Assembly (NCBI GenBank): GCA_027579435.1
Contig: JANBPK010000411.1
Span: 1 to 14,764, forward strand
From: Candolleomyces eurysporus
Lineage: Eukaryota; Basidiomycota; Agaricomycetes; Agaricales; Psathyrellaceae
DNA: 14,764 bases
Direction: 5' to 3'
Of this stretch, positions 1 to 9,609 are shown in pieces. The translations under genes and the position numbers were made by a program. Within the stretch, counting starts at the first letter, position 1, and each line of letters starts with the position of its first letter. The notes below the pieces were generated by a model. The model ran no database searches. It worked only from the letters and a program-made list of their open reading frames with translations, and was not told where the DNA came from.

Positions 1-878
1 TGTTATCTTTTGCATGTTTAAGTTCAGAAGTCGTTTTGGAGGCCATGTCCTCATCGCGTTGTCAAAGTTATATCGTGTCGAGACCGTGTTCTCACTTCTG
101 AAGTCGAATCCGTGTATTGTCGAAGTCTGTTGTCTACGAAGTTTAGCTTCCGAAGCAATAACATCGAACCTGGTTGAGCCTTAGCTCCCCCCTCAAACTT
201 GCGATTGCAAAGTTTACGTTCCGAAGCCCTAGTCCAGCTTGACTTAGAGCTTTTCACTATACCCTTGCCCGCCTCTTATCTTCAGAAGATACTTGGTGTG
301 TTTGTTTTGTGTGTGTGTTGGTGTTAGAGTTTGGTTCTTTGTCTTGTTGTGATTTGAGCCTTAGAACGTGACCTGCGCATCAGCGGACCTTCAATAGTCA
401 AATAATGAGTGCATAAATGCTCGCAGCCTGAATTCTCTGAGATCTCCATTGCGGACAGGGTCTGAATAGCCTCTGAGGGCTCAGGCACCACTACAACTTT
501 ATGTTTTGCATATGCTTTGCAATTTTGAATGCAACAAATCTCCTTAGCCCTGAAAAATATTGAGTCTCTGGATCTGCAAGTAAATGCTTGTTACATACCC
601 TGGCTTGAGGCTCCTCTCAAGGCGTTGGGTTTGACAGGCCATTTTCCGTTCTTCTGGTGTATGGTACTTTGATCTTTGGCCCATGCTGAGTGCCAAGAGT
701 AGAAGGCGGAGCAGTTTGATGCTATGCAATCTAGTTATTATGCACTCAGACTGAAATGCAAAGTAAATTGGACCAAACAATTGTCAGATCTCCATAACTT
801 TTGTCGTCCAAGAAATATCACTGCTTCTCTTCATTCATTAAACTCTACACTTCTTTTGTTTCTATACTCATCGCTTCA
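1..878. other. Upstream stretch without a recognised gene
   Basis: I see no coding similarity on either strand. Positions 1-300 contain several scattered GAAGT/CGAAG-type words on both strands, a texture common in fungal LTRs, and the window opens with TGTTAT, but no matching CA end, target duplication or second copy is visible. Positions 300-345 are rich in TG and TTG. The last 130 bases before the KDZ start codon at 879 are pyrimidine-rich, as is common upstream of basidiomycete start codons; no convincing TATA box is seen there. The short open frames here are not supported. Confidence 0.4.
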
Positions 879-2525
879 ATGGGGAGAAATCAAGGTGGAA
901 ATGGCAAGAAGAAGGACAAACTCAAGTCTACCACCCGCATTCCCTCCTTGGCCATCCAAGGATCCAGCTCCCCTCTTCTTTCCGCGTCCACGATCAAGGT
1001 CAAGAAGCTTAAGTCCACAGGAACGGGATTCAAAGTCACTGACAGCGCTTTCCGCTCTGACGTCAACACTACAATCGCCGCTTTTGCCTGGAAGGAGACT
1101 CATTTATCAAACTCCCAATTGGATACAGTGTGGAGCCGAGTTCATGGCTCATCAGGTTGGGATCAAGGATACGTCGATAGCTTCATGAATCAGGACAAGC
1201 TACCACCCGAAGCCGATCCTGAGCTTCCAAAGACAAACGGGAAAGGGGTATGTGCCTTATGATCATTATCAATCCCGCTAATTAATCGAGATGTAGGACA
1301 AAGCAATGCATGAGTGGATGAAACACGTTGACACTTACCTCCGAGCACTAATTACGCTGGAGGGGTGTGGAGAGTCCACTCATGATTGTTGCTTGTTATG
1401 TCGAATTCAGGACCACAAGGGTCAGTTCCGGTGCCTGAGCTGTTCCAACTTGGGCCTGGTTTGTCGGAACTGCATCATCTCAACGCATCAATACTCACCT
1501 CTGCATCGCATAGAGGTACGAATTCTTCTCTCAGGCAATATCTTTCTGACAGGTGTGTTCATAATAGATGTGGAATGGGATCTACTTCAAGAGATCTTCC
1601 CTCTAGTCCCTTGGTGTTCAAATCCAACTCGGCCACCCAGTTGGCGAATGGTGCCCCTGCCCCAACACATCCTGGGGGGATGATTTTGTCATAATTGATT
1701 GCGATCAGATCCATTCAGTCAGGTTGGATTACTGCAGCTGTGGTTGAACCTCAAAGGGCCAGGTTGAACAATTGCTCGAATGGCATCTCTATCCAGCGAC
1801 TGTGGTCAATCCCAAGACGGCAGCAACTTTCCGAGTTCTCAAATTTTTTGAACTGCTGCAGTATGAGTTGAAGCTCTTGACCTACGAATTCTACCAAACC
1901 ATTTCTCGTCCGACAGATAACACTGGGATACATGTGCCCAAGGTACGCCTTTCCAAATTGGCTGATTTGAGACAATCTGAATCTATTGGAATTAAGGATC
2001 GTTATCCTACCCTACTCTGCATAGTCCACCAATGGAGACACCTCAAACACCTCAAACATACCGGTAGGGGGCATGATCCGGTCTGTGGTGCATCAGAAAC
2101 CCAACCAGGAGAATGTGCGCTCCTCTGCCCACCCTGCCCTCATCCGGGGATCAACCTTCCAGAGGGATGGGAAAATGCGGCCAAGGGATTGAAGTGCGCC
2201 TTTTGTTTTCTTGTTTCAAGTCTCATCTGAACAAGCTCTTGAATAGATTCCTGTATGCTCTCAATATAGCCCTTGATGCATGCTTTCGAATGAAATGCAA
2301 GGACTGCTCCAGCGAAGTAGCTGATCCCAGTCTCAGCAAAGGCTTTGCATACATCGTGGAGGAGTCGGCATTCCAGGAGTATTTGAAGAAGCACAACAAT
2401 GAAACTGAGCCAAAGAGCACATGCTCCCGTCATGATGCGGTGAATCTTGTGGACATGCAGCCAGGCCAAGGATACACTTTGACCGGAATAGCAACAGTGG
2501 AATGTAGCTGACATAACTTCAAGCA

Positions 2526-2798
2526 CACTGTGGTTTTTGATGTGTTTGTTCAAAGAGCACATTTTAAGCAAACCAAATGCAAGGGTTGACTTTGTCTACA
2601 ATCTGCAATACAAATGTTCAAGCTAGGCAAATTCAAATTTGCATTGCATGTGTCTGGCCTCCTTCTGCCACCACTAAAACTTTGCTCAATATGTGTCCAA
2701 TGTGGGCACATTAAACAAAAACTGTAAACATATACATTCCTTGCACCTGATTTACTTAAGATGTGCTCATTGAAAAAACACATAAAAAAACCACAGTG
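2526..2798. mobile_element. CACTA-type MITE, copy 1 (273 bp)
   Basis: Non-autonomous element with CACTGTGG at the left end and CCACAGTG at the right end. The terminal inverted repeats run about 60 bp, with roughly one mismatch in seven and one small indel. It is flanked by a direct GCA (2523-2525 and 2799-2801). Removing the element and one GCA restores the KDZ codons ...HNFK-QLQ-AV..., in the length the family expects, so the insertion site is exact. A second copy lies at 7222-7493. CACT(A/G) ends with 3-bp target duplications are the mark of the CACTA/EnSpm superfamily. It has no coding capacity; open frames across it are incidental. Confidence 0.9.
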
Positions 2799-4181
2799 GC
2801 AGCTGCAAGCAGTGTGTGACATGCAGAGGGGTGAACAGTGCATATTCCATTCTCCAGACTCCTCGACATCTCAGGTGTTAACATCCAAGACAGCTACTGC
2901 AATATGGACTATATCACCATCCTGAGCATTCAAGCTTTTCTTCAGCTGTTCTTTATTTCTTATGACATTGCGTGCCAGTGGTTCATCCACTTGCTCATGC
3001 GGCTTGCTCAGATTGACCCCACATGCCCACTTCTTTGCCTGGAGGTAGAGATACAATTTCTTGTTTCTAAGTTTCATCTCCTGGCCCATATCCCCGCTTG
3101 TCGAAATTGGTTTGCTTTCATGTTGACACCAGGCGCTGGGCTTGGAGATGGAGAAGCCCCAGAGCATGGATGGGGTGAACTTAATCCTTTGGCAACCAGC
3201 ACTCGTGAGATGGGTCCCGGTACATGTCGGGACACGCTCGATTATCACTTTGGCAACTACAATTGGAGGAAAATTGTCAGATTGAGTGAGTCTTAATTTA
3301 GATGCACCAAATCAGTATAAATGCTGGTGACCAGTTGACGTCCTTCACCTCTAAACAGGTGACTCTCTTTTGAAGAAGATGGTGACTGCTACCTCTGATG
3401 TAGCGGAGCACATCATTGCCCACCAGGAGTTGGAGTCAACGATCAGCCTCGAAAAACTCCAGACTTGCACAGAGGCTATGCTTGCATGGGAACTCAATCC
3501 ATCCAGCCCTAATCCATACGAGATTGCCATCAAGACGCCAACACAAGCAGCGGTAAGACGTCAGCTCGCAGCAGAGGAAGAGCAAGCCTTGACGGTAGGG
3601 GTTGACATTGCCCTGTTGGACGAGGTGTTGCCTTCTTCATTGATCGCTAGGGGCATAGATCTCAAAGGCAAACAGTACGTGCACCTCCTCCAATGATTTG
3701 CTTGGTGTCTGATCCCTCATTTAGGCACTCGTTGAAGATGTTAACTAACTCGCTGTGGGAGCACTCTCAAGACCGTCAGATCACCCGGGTCACATTGCGA
3801 TCGAATGTGCTTACGCAGAAACTCGAAGAATGGTTCAGTCTCCTTCAGCTTTACATCCCTGCTTCCATCCTTTTAAGGAAGCGGGAACCACAATGGAAGG
3901 AGAGTCCAAAACTGTTCGATGTTCAACTCTGGTTACCCTCTCACATTGGAAAATTGGTCCCCTTCGACAGATCCCTGGCCAAAATTGAGTACAAACTCTG
4001 CAATGCCCAGGCCCACAAAGCGCTTGGAGTCCTCCGCTGCAACCTCCAGATTTGTGCCACTCTATACGATGTGAAGGACCATTGGCTTTGGGGTCAAGGG
4101 GCCAATACACGAGCCCTGAATGCTATTGCCACTGTACAAGCACACATCGCGGCAGCACGAGACGAGTACCAATAGGCTCAG

Positions 4182-5221
4182 TGTTACAAAGTAACCCATG
4201 TACTATAGGACACCCNTTTTTTTCTTTGAACCTACTATATTAGGACTAGTTACTATCTTTGGGATCAATAGTTACTAAGCCTTCCAGAAAACTTCTACAT
4301 ACTTAGCTACCACTGTTTCGGTCCTGACTCAGGACCCAGAAGTTTTACAGAAGCACAGACTTCTCCGAGACGGGTAGTATAAATAGGCTAGTACTTCCAT
4401 TGTAGCTCCCTAGCTTGTTCTCAAGAATCAAACCTTGACTACCTGTAACTCCGCTCGATACCCGAACGAACCACTTTTGCTCTGCCTCAGACGGCATAGT
4501 ACACTCAACCAAGAGTACCCCGCCCATTGTATGATCAGAGCCAGCTCCACTAGCGAGATCAATGACAAGACTCTGACAATCTGGATCCACGTGTTCCTCA
4601 ACCTCGAACCCGCCGCGCTCATCAAAGTAGGGACAGCCATCCTCCGCATCCCTATTGACTCCGTCCTCGTACAATACAACCAGCAGCGCCTACTGTCCTC
4701 AATTTCCCCCGAACTCAGGGCCACCCTCTCTATACTCGAACTGGGGGTTCTTTCAGCTGGGAAGAAGGAGCGCTTGTTATCCGCCTGGCGAACGTCGAAC
4801 ATTATCCGGGCCGCACTCCGGTTAATCAACTCTACTGCATCACTGTCAATAGCTATCCAGACGACTTCATCATCACAGTCGAGCACCCACCCTTCCGCCT
4901 TTAGCCGTGGACATTCAACACCTTCTCGATTGACCTCCCGCTCCCCCTCCCCCCGACAACGACGACCCAAGCGTCCCCAAGTTTCCGTCTCTCCTCGACA
5001 CTCCTCCAGAACCTGAAGGCCACGACTCGTACCCCCTCCTTGTCCACCACGTTTCCTCAGAAGGGACCGCTTTTTGCCTTCTGTCTTTCCATCTCACTTA
5101 TTATCCTGCGACTTACCTTTGTGAAGCCTATTATTGACCCAAGATCCACTTTTGCATGGCAGATCCCAAGCACGGTCATTTTAGTTCCTCCAAGTACCCC
5201 CTTGGAGACTACACCCTAACA
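4182..5221. mobile_element. Solo LTR (1040 bp) inserted in KDZ exon 8
   Basis: The insert starts TGTTAC and ends CTAACA, so TGTTA/TAACA are its inverted ends, and it is flanked by a 5-bp direct CTCAG (4177-4181 and 5222-5226). Removing it with one CTCAG joins ...DEYQ-stop-AQ to IALLALADLLG in frame, as expected for this part of the KDZ family. TG...CA ends, a 5-bp duplication, an internal TATA-like box and no recognisable gag or pol indicate a solo LTR left by recombination between the two LTRs of a retrotransposon. The length is on the long side for a fungal LTR. Overlapping open frames on both strands (about 190 codons each) are rich in Ser, Arg and Pro and look like no known protein. The superfamily (Ty3 or Ty1) cannot be decided. 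An N sits at 4216. Confidence 0.85.
4378..4384 (+). promoter_or_regulatory. TATA-like box inside the LTR
   Basis: TATAAAT lies about 195 bp from the left end of the LTR, where a U3 core promoter would be expected if transcription runs to the right. This would orient the vanished retrotransposon on the plus strand. It is a weak motif on its own in AT-rich surroundings. Confidence 0.4.
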
Positions 5222-5832
5222 CTCAGATCGCACTTCTGGCTCTGGCTGACTTGCTAGGCCATATGAAGGTCGACCAGGAGTTCTTACCGCTGGAGGAACA
5301 GGATATTAGGTCAATGGTAGAAGCAGAACCTGGTCAGGGTGAGACTCGAAGGACGCTCTCGTGGATTTGGAGAAGGGTAAATGCGGCTGATGCCATGGAA
5401 GAAGAGACAGAGCAGTTCGTCACAGAGAGTGAGTGAGTGTTACAACCTCCTTTGACTAGACTACTCACCTGAGCTGCTCTAGCGATTCGTGTTGAATGGG
5501 GGAAATCGCGGGCCAGAGCACAGCGATATCAAGAGGAAATTCAGCTGGTTCAGGAGGAGATGGATTGCACCCTTTGTTTCTTTGTTTGGAAAGCTGCTGA
5601 CTGGCAAAGTAAGGGTATCACACCTTGAACAGAGCCCATTTCCGCCGAATATTTGAAGGCATATGCTGAAAGACAAGTGGTGCTATGCGAGTCTCTCTGT
5701 AGCTCATTCAAATCTCAGTGGACGGAGGTCCCTGGTCTTGTCAAATCCGCCAAAGAGGAGATGGAGGAACCAGAATTATTTTATCAGCAGAAGCAGCGGG
5801 ACTATGAGAGGAGGAACNAAAAAGGCCGATAA

Positions 5833-6679
5833 AATCTTTACTTCTGGGTTGAATTCTGTACCCCCGTTGTCGACAGCTCCCAAGACCTAAAAGCTGCCAA
5901 ATATGTAAATTCAATATTGTGTACTGTAAATGCATCTTGATTCTTGGCTCTTGGTTGTTACCATTTCAGTCCAGTGGCATTTGAGAGTAAGGAAGAAACA
6001 CGAAAGGACCATTTCCGAGACTTGTGTCTCAATGGAGAGCACGGCACCAACTCAACCCTGAGTTAATTGGTGGTGCATACAGAAACACGTCTCGTCTCCT
6101 CAATTACGCATGTCGATGACGACCTTTAAAAACAGATGCACAAGGTGTGAGTGGTGGGGTGATTCCAAGAGTTAATTGCATCGTGAAGTGGTGCATAGTA
6201 TCTCCGCCCCCTCGATATACGTGTGAGATCAAAATTTCAATAGTGCAATTCTCTATAGCTAAGTCACATCCGAATCGACATCAAAGAAAAGAAGNAAAAA
6301 AAAACCATAAATGCGGTGACGACCATGTCAACCACGGTCGTTGCTGGTACATCAGAAGGGATACCAGACTCGAGTGCTGAGTAAAAGGGGTAACTAGAAC
6401 GGATTAGAGTGGCGTGGGAATAAGATGGTGGATGGTGTAAGGGATTGAGCGGCATCGGGATTTACCATAAAGGAGCATCAGGCTACAGTGGTGTATCAAC
6501 AAGGATTGAGCAATGTCAGGATGCAGTTTGATTGTACCTGGATTAAGGTGAGGATGGGGCCACATCGGGCTACCATGATTGAAGTGTATGGTTTAAGGAT
6601 GATGGCAGGAACCACCAAGTTGAGCGAAAGCGTACAATTGGGTAGTGCAACGAAAATGTGTGGTGTAACGACAATGGGC
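5833..6679. other. KDZ downstream region without a gene
   Basis: After the KDZ stop (TAA 5830-5832) the sequence is noncoding as far as I can see. AT-rich words around 5895-5935 may hold the 3' end signal of the old gene. I found no terminal inverted repeat or target duplication that would mark the right end of the KDZ element. From about 6140 occasional GTGGTG(C/G) words appear, which become the repeat field further right. An N at 6295 precedes an A run. Confidence 0.4.
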
Positions 6680-7221
6680 TAGTGTCAAGCTGCAACACCA
6701 AAGTGGTGTATGTATATCATGAGTAAGTAGTGTGATCGGGGTGAAGCGAGGACATTGGACTATGGGACCTGAGTAGTGCTATGGTGGTGCAATCAGGTAG
6801 GGCTGCAGGCTCAAGCAGTGGTGATTCCCGAGGGCGGATGGTGCATCAGTGTAAGAATCCTAGCAGGCTGACACTGAGCTTCGAAGTGGTGCTACACTGG
6901 TGCAATCAAGGCGGGGAGAGGTTGTAGGTTCAGAGCATCTGACAGCAGAAAGTGGTGCAAGTGGTGCAACCAAGGTGAGGGATGTCAGGCTACGGCAAAG
7001 TGGTGCTCAGGGCATACAGGATCAAGTGGTGCTTGGTGGTGCAATCAAGGCGGAATGAAGTCGGGTTCCGGGCTTATGAATGAGGATAGCTGGTGCAAGC
7101 CTGATATTGTGGATGAAAACACCAGCATCAAAGTGGTGTTAACACTGGTGCAATCAAGGCATGAGGTATGGGCTCACAGCATCGGCCTAGAGTATCAAAG
7201 TGGTGCTTGGTGGTGCAATCA

Positions 7222-7493
7222 CACTGTGGTTTTTGATGTGTTTGTTCAAAAAGCACATTTTAAGCAAACCAAATGCAAGGGTTGACTTTGTCTACAATCT
7301 GCAATGCAAATGTTCAAGCTAGGCAAATTCAAATTTGCATTGCATGTGTCTGGCCCCCTTCTGCCACCACTAAAAATTTGCTCAATATGTGTCCAATGTA
7401 GGCACATTAAACACAAACTGTAAACAAATGCATTCCTTGCACCTGATTTGCTTAAAATGTGCTCATTAAACAAACACATCAAAAACCGCAGTG
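7222..7493. mobile_element. CACTA-type MITE, copy 2 (272 bp)
   Basis: Same family and orientation as the copy at 2526-2798, differing at a modest number of positions by eye. It begins CACTGTGG and ends CCGCAGTG, and is flanked by direct TCA (7219-7221 and 7494-7496). Without it, the repeat word GCAATCA continues into the repeat field, so it landed inside an existing repeat unit. The different 3-bp flank from copy 1 (TCA versus GCA) confirms the element boundaries independently. Confidence 0.9.
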
Positions 7494-7560
7494 TCAGCCG
7501 GGGTATGGGCTTGAGGGCAGAGGGTGGCATCAAAGTGGTGCTGCATTGGTGCAATCAAAG

Positions 7561-7646
7561 TAGACCGGTAACCAATCGGTCTTGATATGAAGACTGCGTG
7601 GTCTATCGACAGACGTAGGCTTCATATCAGACCGGTTACCAGTCTA
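7561..7646. mobile_element. 86-bp foldback element
   Basis: Begins TAGACCGGTAACC and ends GGTTACCAGTCTA. The arms, about 30 nt each, pair almost throughout (TAGAC, GGTAACC, CGGTC, TGATATGAAG) with a few mismatches and a small indel, leaving a short centre. It is flanked by direct CAATCAAAG (7552-7560 and 7647-7655). Because CAATCAAAG is itself close to the surrounding repeat unit, the true target duplication could be 7-9 bp. TAGAC-type ends with an 8-bp-class duplication would suit a hAT-derived MITE; a 9-bp duplication would suit Mutator-like. Assignment is open. Confidence 0.75.
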
Positions 7647-8215
7647 CAATCAAAGCAGGGGAGGATAGCTCAGTAACGATTGAAGTGGTGCACAGTGGTA
7701 CAATTATGGCAGGGGAAGGGACGTATTCACTGATGTTGCGCTACAGATCAAGTGCAGCTCAGTGGTGCAATCAAAGCGGAGCAATGTCGGGCTACGGGCT
7801 TAATATGAGGGCAGCTGGTGCAAGACTGAACTGGTGCATAACACTGGTTGATGATTTGAATTGAATACACCAAGTGGTGCGCAGCTGGTGTAATGTAAAA
7901 ACTCAGTAACATATGACTGGTGCAATGAAGGTCAGTGTGAAACAATTACACCAAGTGGTATATGCTGGTGTTATGGCTGCTGATGCACAACAGTGCTGGG
8001 ATGAATTTGATACATCAATTGGTGCACATTGGTGCAATGACGGATGGTGCAGAACGGTGCTGGGATGCACCACTTGGTGCAGGGCTGGTGCAAGGATGAC
8101 TGGTGAGCGTAGGCCTACGGTGCGTTGTGAGGGGAGAGTACAATCAATGTCATTATTGCATCAGAGGGAGACAACAATTGTACTAGAATAATGCACCAGC
8201 CTGCCAGGGCCTGGT

Positions 8216-9199
8216 GTTGAGGGAACCCTAGGCAAGCCTCAGGCTAGTAACATTATTAACAATGCCGGTGTTGTTGAAACTTGAATTGCCAACACCAGGT
8301 GCTTTGATGTGCGCACGGGAACATGGCCATTGTTTACTTTTACTTGTGCCACGACCATGACCACTGATTCCATTTTTCCACTCAAATCATTTGTTCTCTT
8401 TCAATGAGAAACTCTAGATGACGTCCTTCCAAGTCTCATAGATGGAATTGGCAAAACCCCAGTGATCTCAACAGCCAGTCCTCTATTCAAGCATGCCCAA
8501 CTCTTTTGCACAGCAACAGGAGATCCAGCAGTGGGATATTGGGTTCAGCAATCTTTACCAGCAACTGCTGTTAAGTCTCAGCTTACAGGTTGTTTGACGT
8601 TGCATTCTTCTCTGCCTCTGCCGTCCTCATTCAGGCATGCCTCAGCGCCCTCCGTCCGCTTTCAACGTGCTTGCGGGATGGACAAGTCCACCGTCTCCAT
8701 CTGCCTATGTTGGCTGCGGGCTTCTCTTAGCAGGCTGCAGAGGAGGGGAGGATGCCGGGAGGATGTCAATTTCAATTGATTTCAGTGAGTGTTCTGGGTC
8801 TACAGCGTTTGGCCGGGAGTGTGTTGCTGAAGTGGGCTGCAATGGCTAGGCACCACGTTCTTGGGTATGGCTCTTTGCGTAATACTGGGTGGACCGGTCC
8901 AGCGGACTCTTACGCACTGTGTAATTTGGGTGACCTCTTCCAAGCACTTGTAAATGGACATCCTTCCCAGCGGTTCAGGTGGAACACTGCAACCTTTCGG
9001 CTGGAATTTTGGGAAAGACATGGCCTTACCAGTAACATAAATAAACTGAAAGAGGACACCCGAGATGTGGTGCAAGAGAACCACAGTATCACCACATTTT
9101 GGGGTGGCTCTCTTGCATGTATGAGCTCCCTTATCAGAGCCACGCTGGGCGCTTCAAAAAGAGGTTCCTCAAGTCAAATTCTGATATAATACAAGATTC
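8216..9199. other. Stretch without a recognised gene
   Basis: A 9-bp inverted pair, CTGGTGTTG near 8211 and CAACACCAG near 8290, sits at the right edge of the TGGTGC field and may mark the end of that repeat. Further right, open frames at 8462-8779 and 8752-9189 (plus strand) are 105 and 145 codons long. The second contains a fairly protein-like run (for example SYALCNLGDLFQALVNG, then RWNTATFRLEFWERHG), but I cannot place it in a family and see no introns or start context that decide it. It could be a fragment of a decayed gene. Confidence 0.3.
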
Positions 9200-9475
9200 T
9201 TAGTACGCCTTTCGCTCCATATACATACTATCAATCCAGTTCTTGAGTTCCTCGACCATTCCCCAACTGAGATGTCGCTTTATCACGGAATTACACGAGA
9301 TCGACGTTGTCTGCGCGTCGGCGGATGCGCTGAAAGTGCGGCATGAGTACCTTTTGTCGGTCACAGAAGACTGACTACAGCACGAGGCGTTATCGACCCC
9401 TGGTTGCCTGGGTCTGATTATGGGGAACACAAACCAAGGAGGAATGACTGAATCGAGTTTATGATTCCGCGCCAC
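9200..9475 (-). CDS. Possible C-terminal fragment of an unknown protein
   Basis: A 91-codon open frame on the minus strand, lying just downstream of the otubain remnant in the same direction. It ends in a protein-like tail (VEELKNWIDSMYMERKAY). I do not recognise it, its N-terminal half is rich in Ser and Cys and not convincing, and no upstream exon is identified. It may equally be chance. Confidence 0.15.
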   Translation of the reverse strand: MARNHKLDSVIPPWFVFPIIRPRQPGVDNASCCSQSSVTDKRYSCRTFSASADAQTTSISCNSVIKRHLSWGMVEELKNWIDSMYMERKAY

Positions 9476-9609
9476 ACTCCATGGTCTTTCACGCAGAAGT
9501 GTTCAGTCACACGGGATTAAGCAGCCACAGGGCGCTCAATGCCTCCAAGATTTGTACGAATTCGGGTGTCTTAATCCGTGTCGTTGTGCATTTAAATAAC
9601 CACCCCGTT

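Larger units (their letters stand above)
879..5832 (+). pseudogene. KDZ (Kyakuja-Dileera-Zisupton) transposase with CxC2 zinc cluster, inactivated
   Basis: Cut-and-paste transposase of the KDZ superfamily, decayed. Nine exons assemble in one frame: 879-1247, 1297-1515, 1568-1942, 1997-2193, 2247-2837 (minus the MITE and one TSD copy), 2894-3285, 3359-3674, 3725-5428 (minus the LTR and one TSD copy), 5483-5832. They total 3192 nt, 1063 residues plus stop, and all introns are GT-AG of 49-73 nt. The CxC2 cluster is at residues 155-196 (C155/C158, C169/C172, C179/C182, H187, then PLHRIE). Family motifs follow: QLGH near 223, ATFRVLKFFELL, YEFYQT, VHQWRHLK, SYDIACQW at 514-521, KFHLLAH at 551, DGEAPEHGW at 577-585, EMGPG and GNYNW near 613, and GQGANTRALN late in exon 8. 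YDIACQW and DGE hold acidic residues conserved in the family. Five in-frame stops lie at TAG 1604, TGA 1745, TGA 2509, TAG 4173 and TGA 5626, with no frameshift. The C-terminal part after the LTR is the usual family tail (RVEW.K.RARAQRY). An N at 5818 lies in the penultimate coding region. Confidence 0.93.
6680..8215. repeat. Degenerate TGGTGCA repeat field
   Basis: The plus strand carries dozens of GTGGTGC / TGGTGCA words, most often as a pair: AAAGTGGTGCT, then 5-12 bases, then TGGTGCAATCAAGGCGG. Clear units begin near 6884, 6949, 6997, 7024, 7131, 7197 and 7531; outside these the copies are worn. Spacing is irregular (about 30-110 bp), so it is a decayed minisatellite or a pile of short duplications rather than a clean tandem array. 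All clear words point the same way until about 8068, where GCACCACTTGGTGC is a short palindrome. The field is interrupted by a MITE (7222-7493) and a foldback element (7561-7646). Open frames inside it are products of the repeat and are not supported as genes. Confidence 0.7.

Noticed and set aside
1..350. LTR beginning at position 1 (TGTTAT)
   Set aside because: No CA end, direct flank or partner copy is visible, and the left flank is outside the window.
2550..2843. Minus-strand frame with a near-copy at 7554-7246, suggesting a conserved small protein
   Set aside because: Both fall on the MITE; the similarity comes from the repeated element, not from a coding sequence.
4528..4545. TTG.ATGATCAGAGCC resembling a tRNA-Met primer binding site after an LTR end
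   Set aside because: The target duplication places the element ends at 4182 and 5221, so this point is internal to the LTR; the resemblance is partial.
4435..5016. 193-codon open frame as a retrotransposon gag
   Set aside because: It lies wholly inside the 1040-bp LTR, has no zinc knuckle or capsid-like pattern, and has an equally long antisense frame (4970-4428).
6680..8215. CRISPR-like array
   Set aside because: Repeats are degenerate and irregularly spaced, the DNA is fungal in character, and no cas gene is present.
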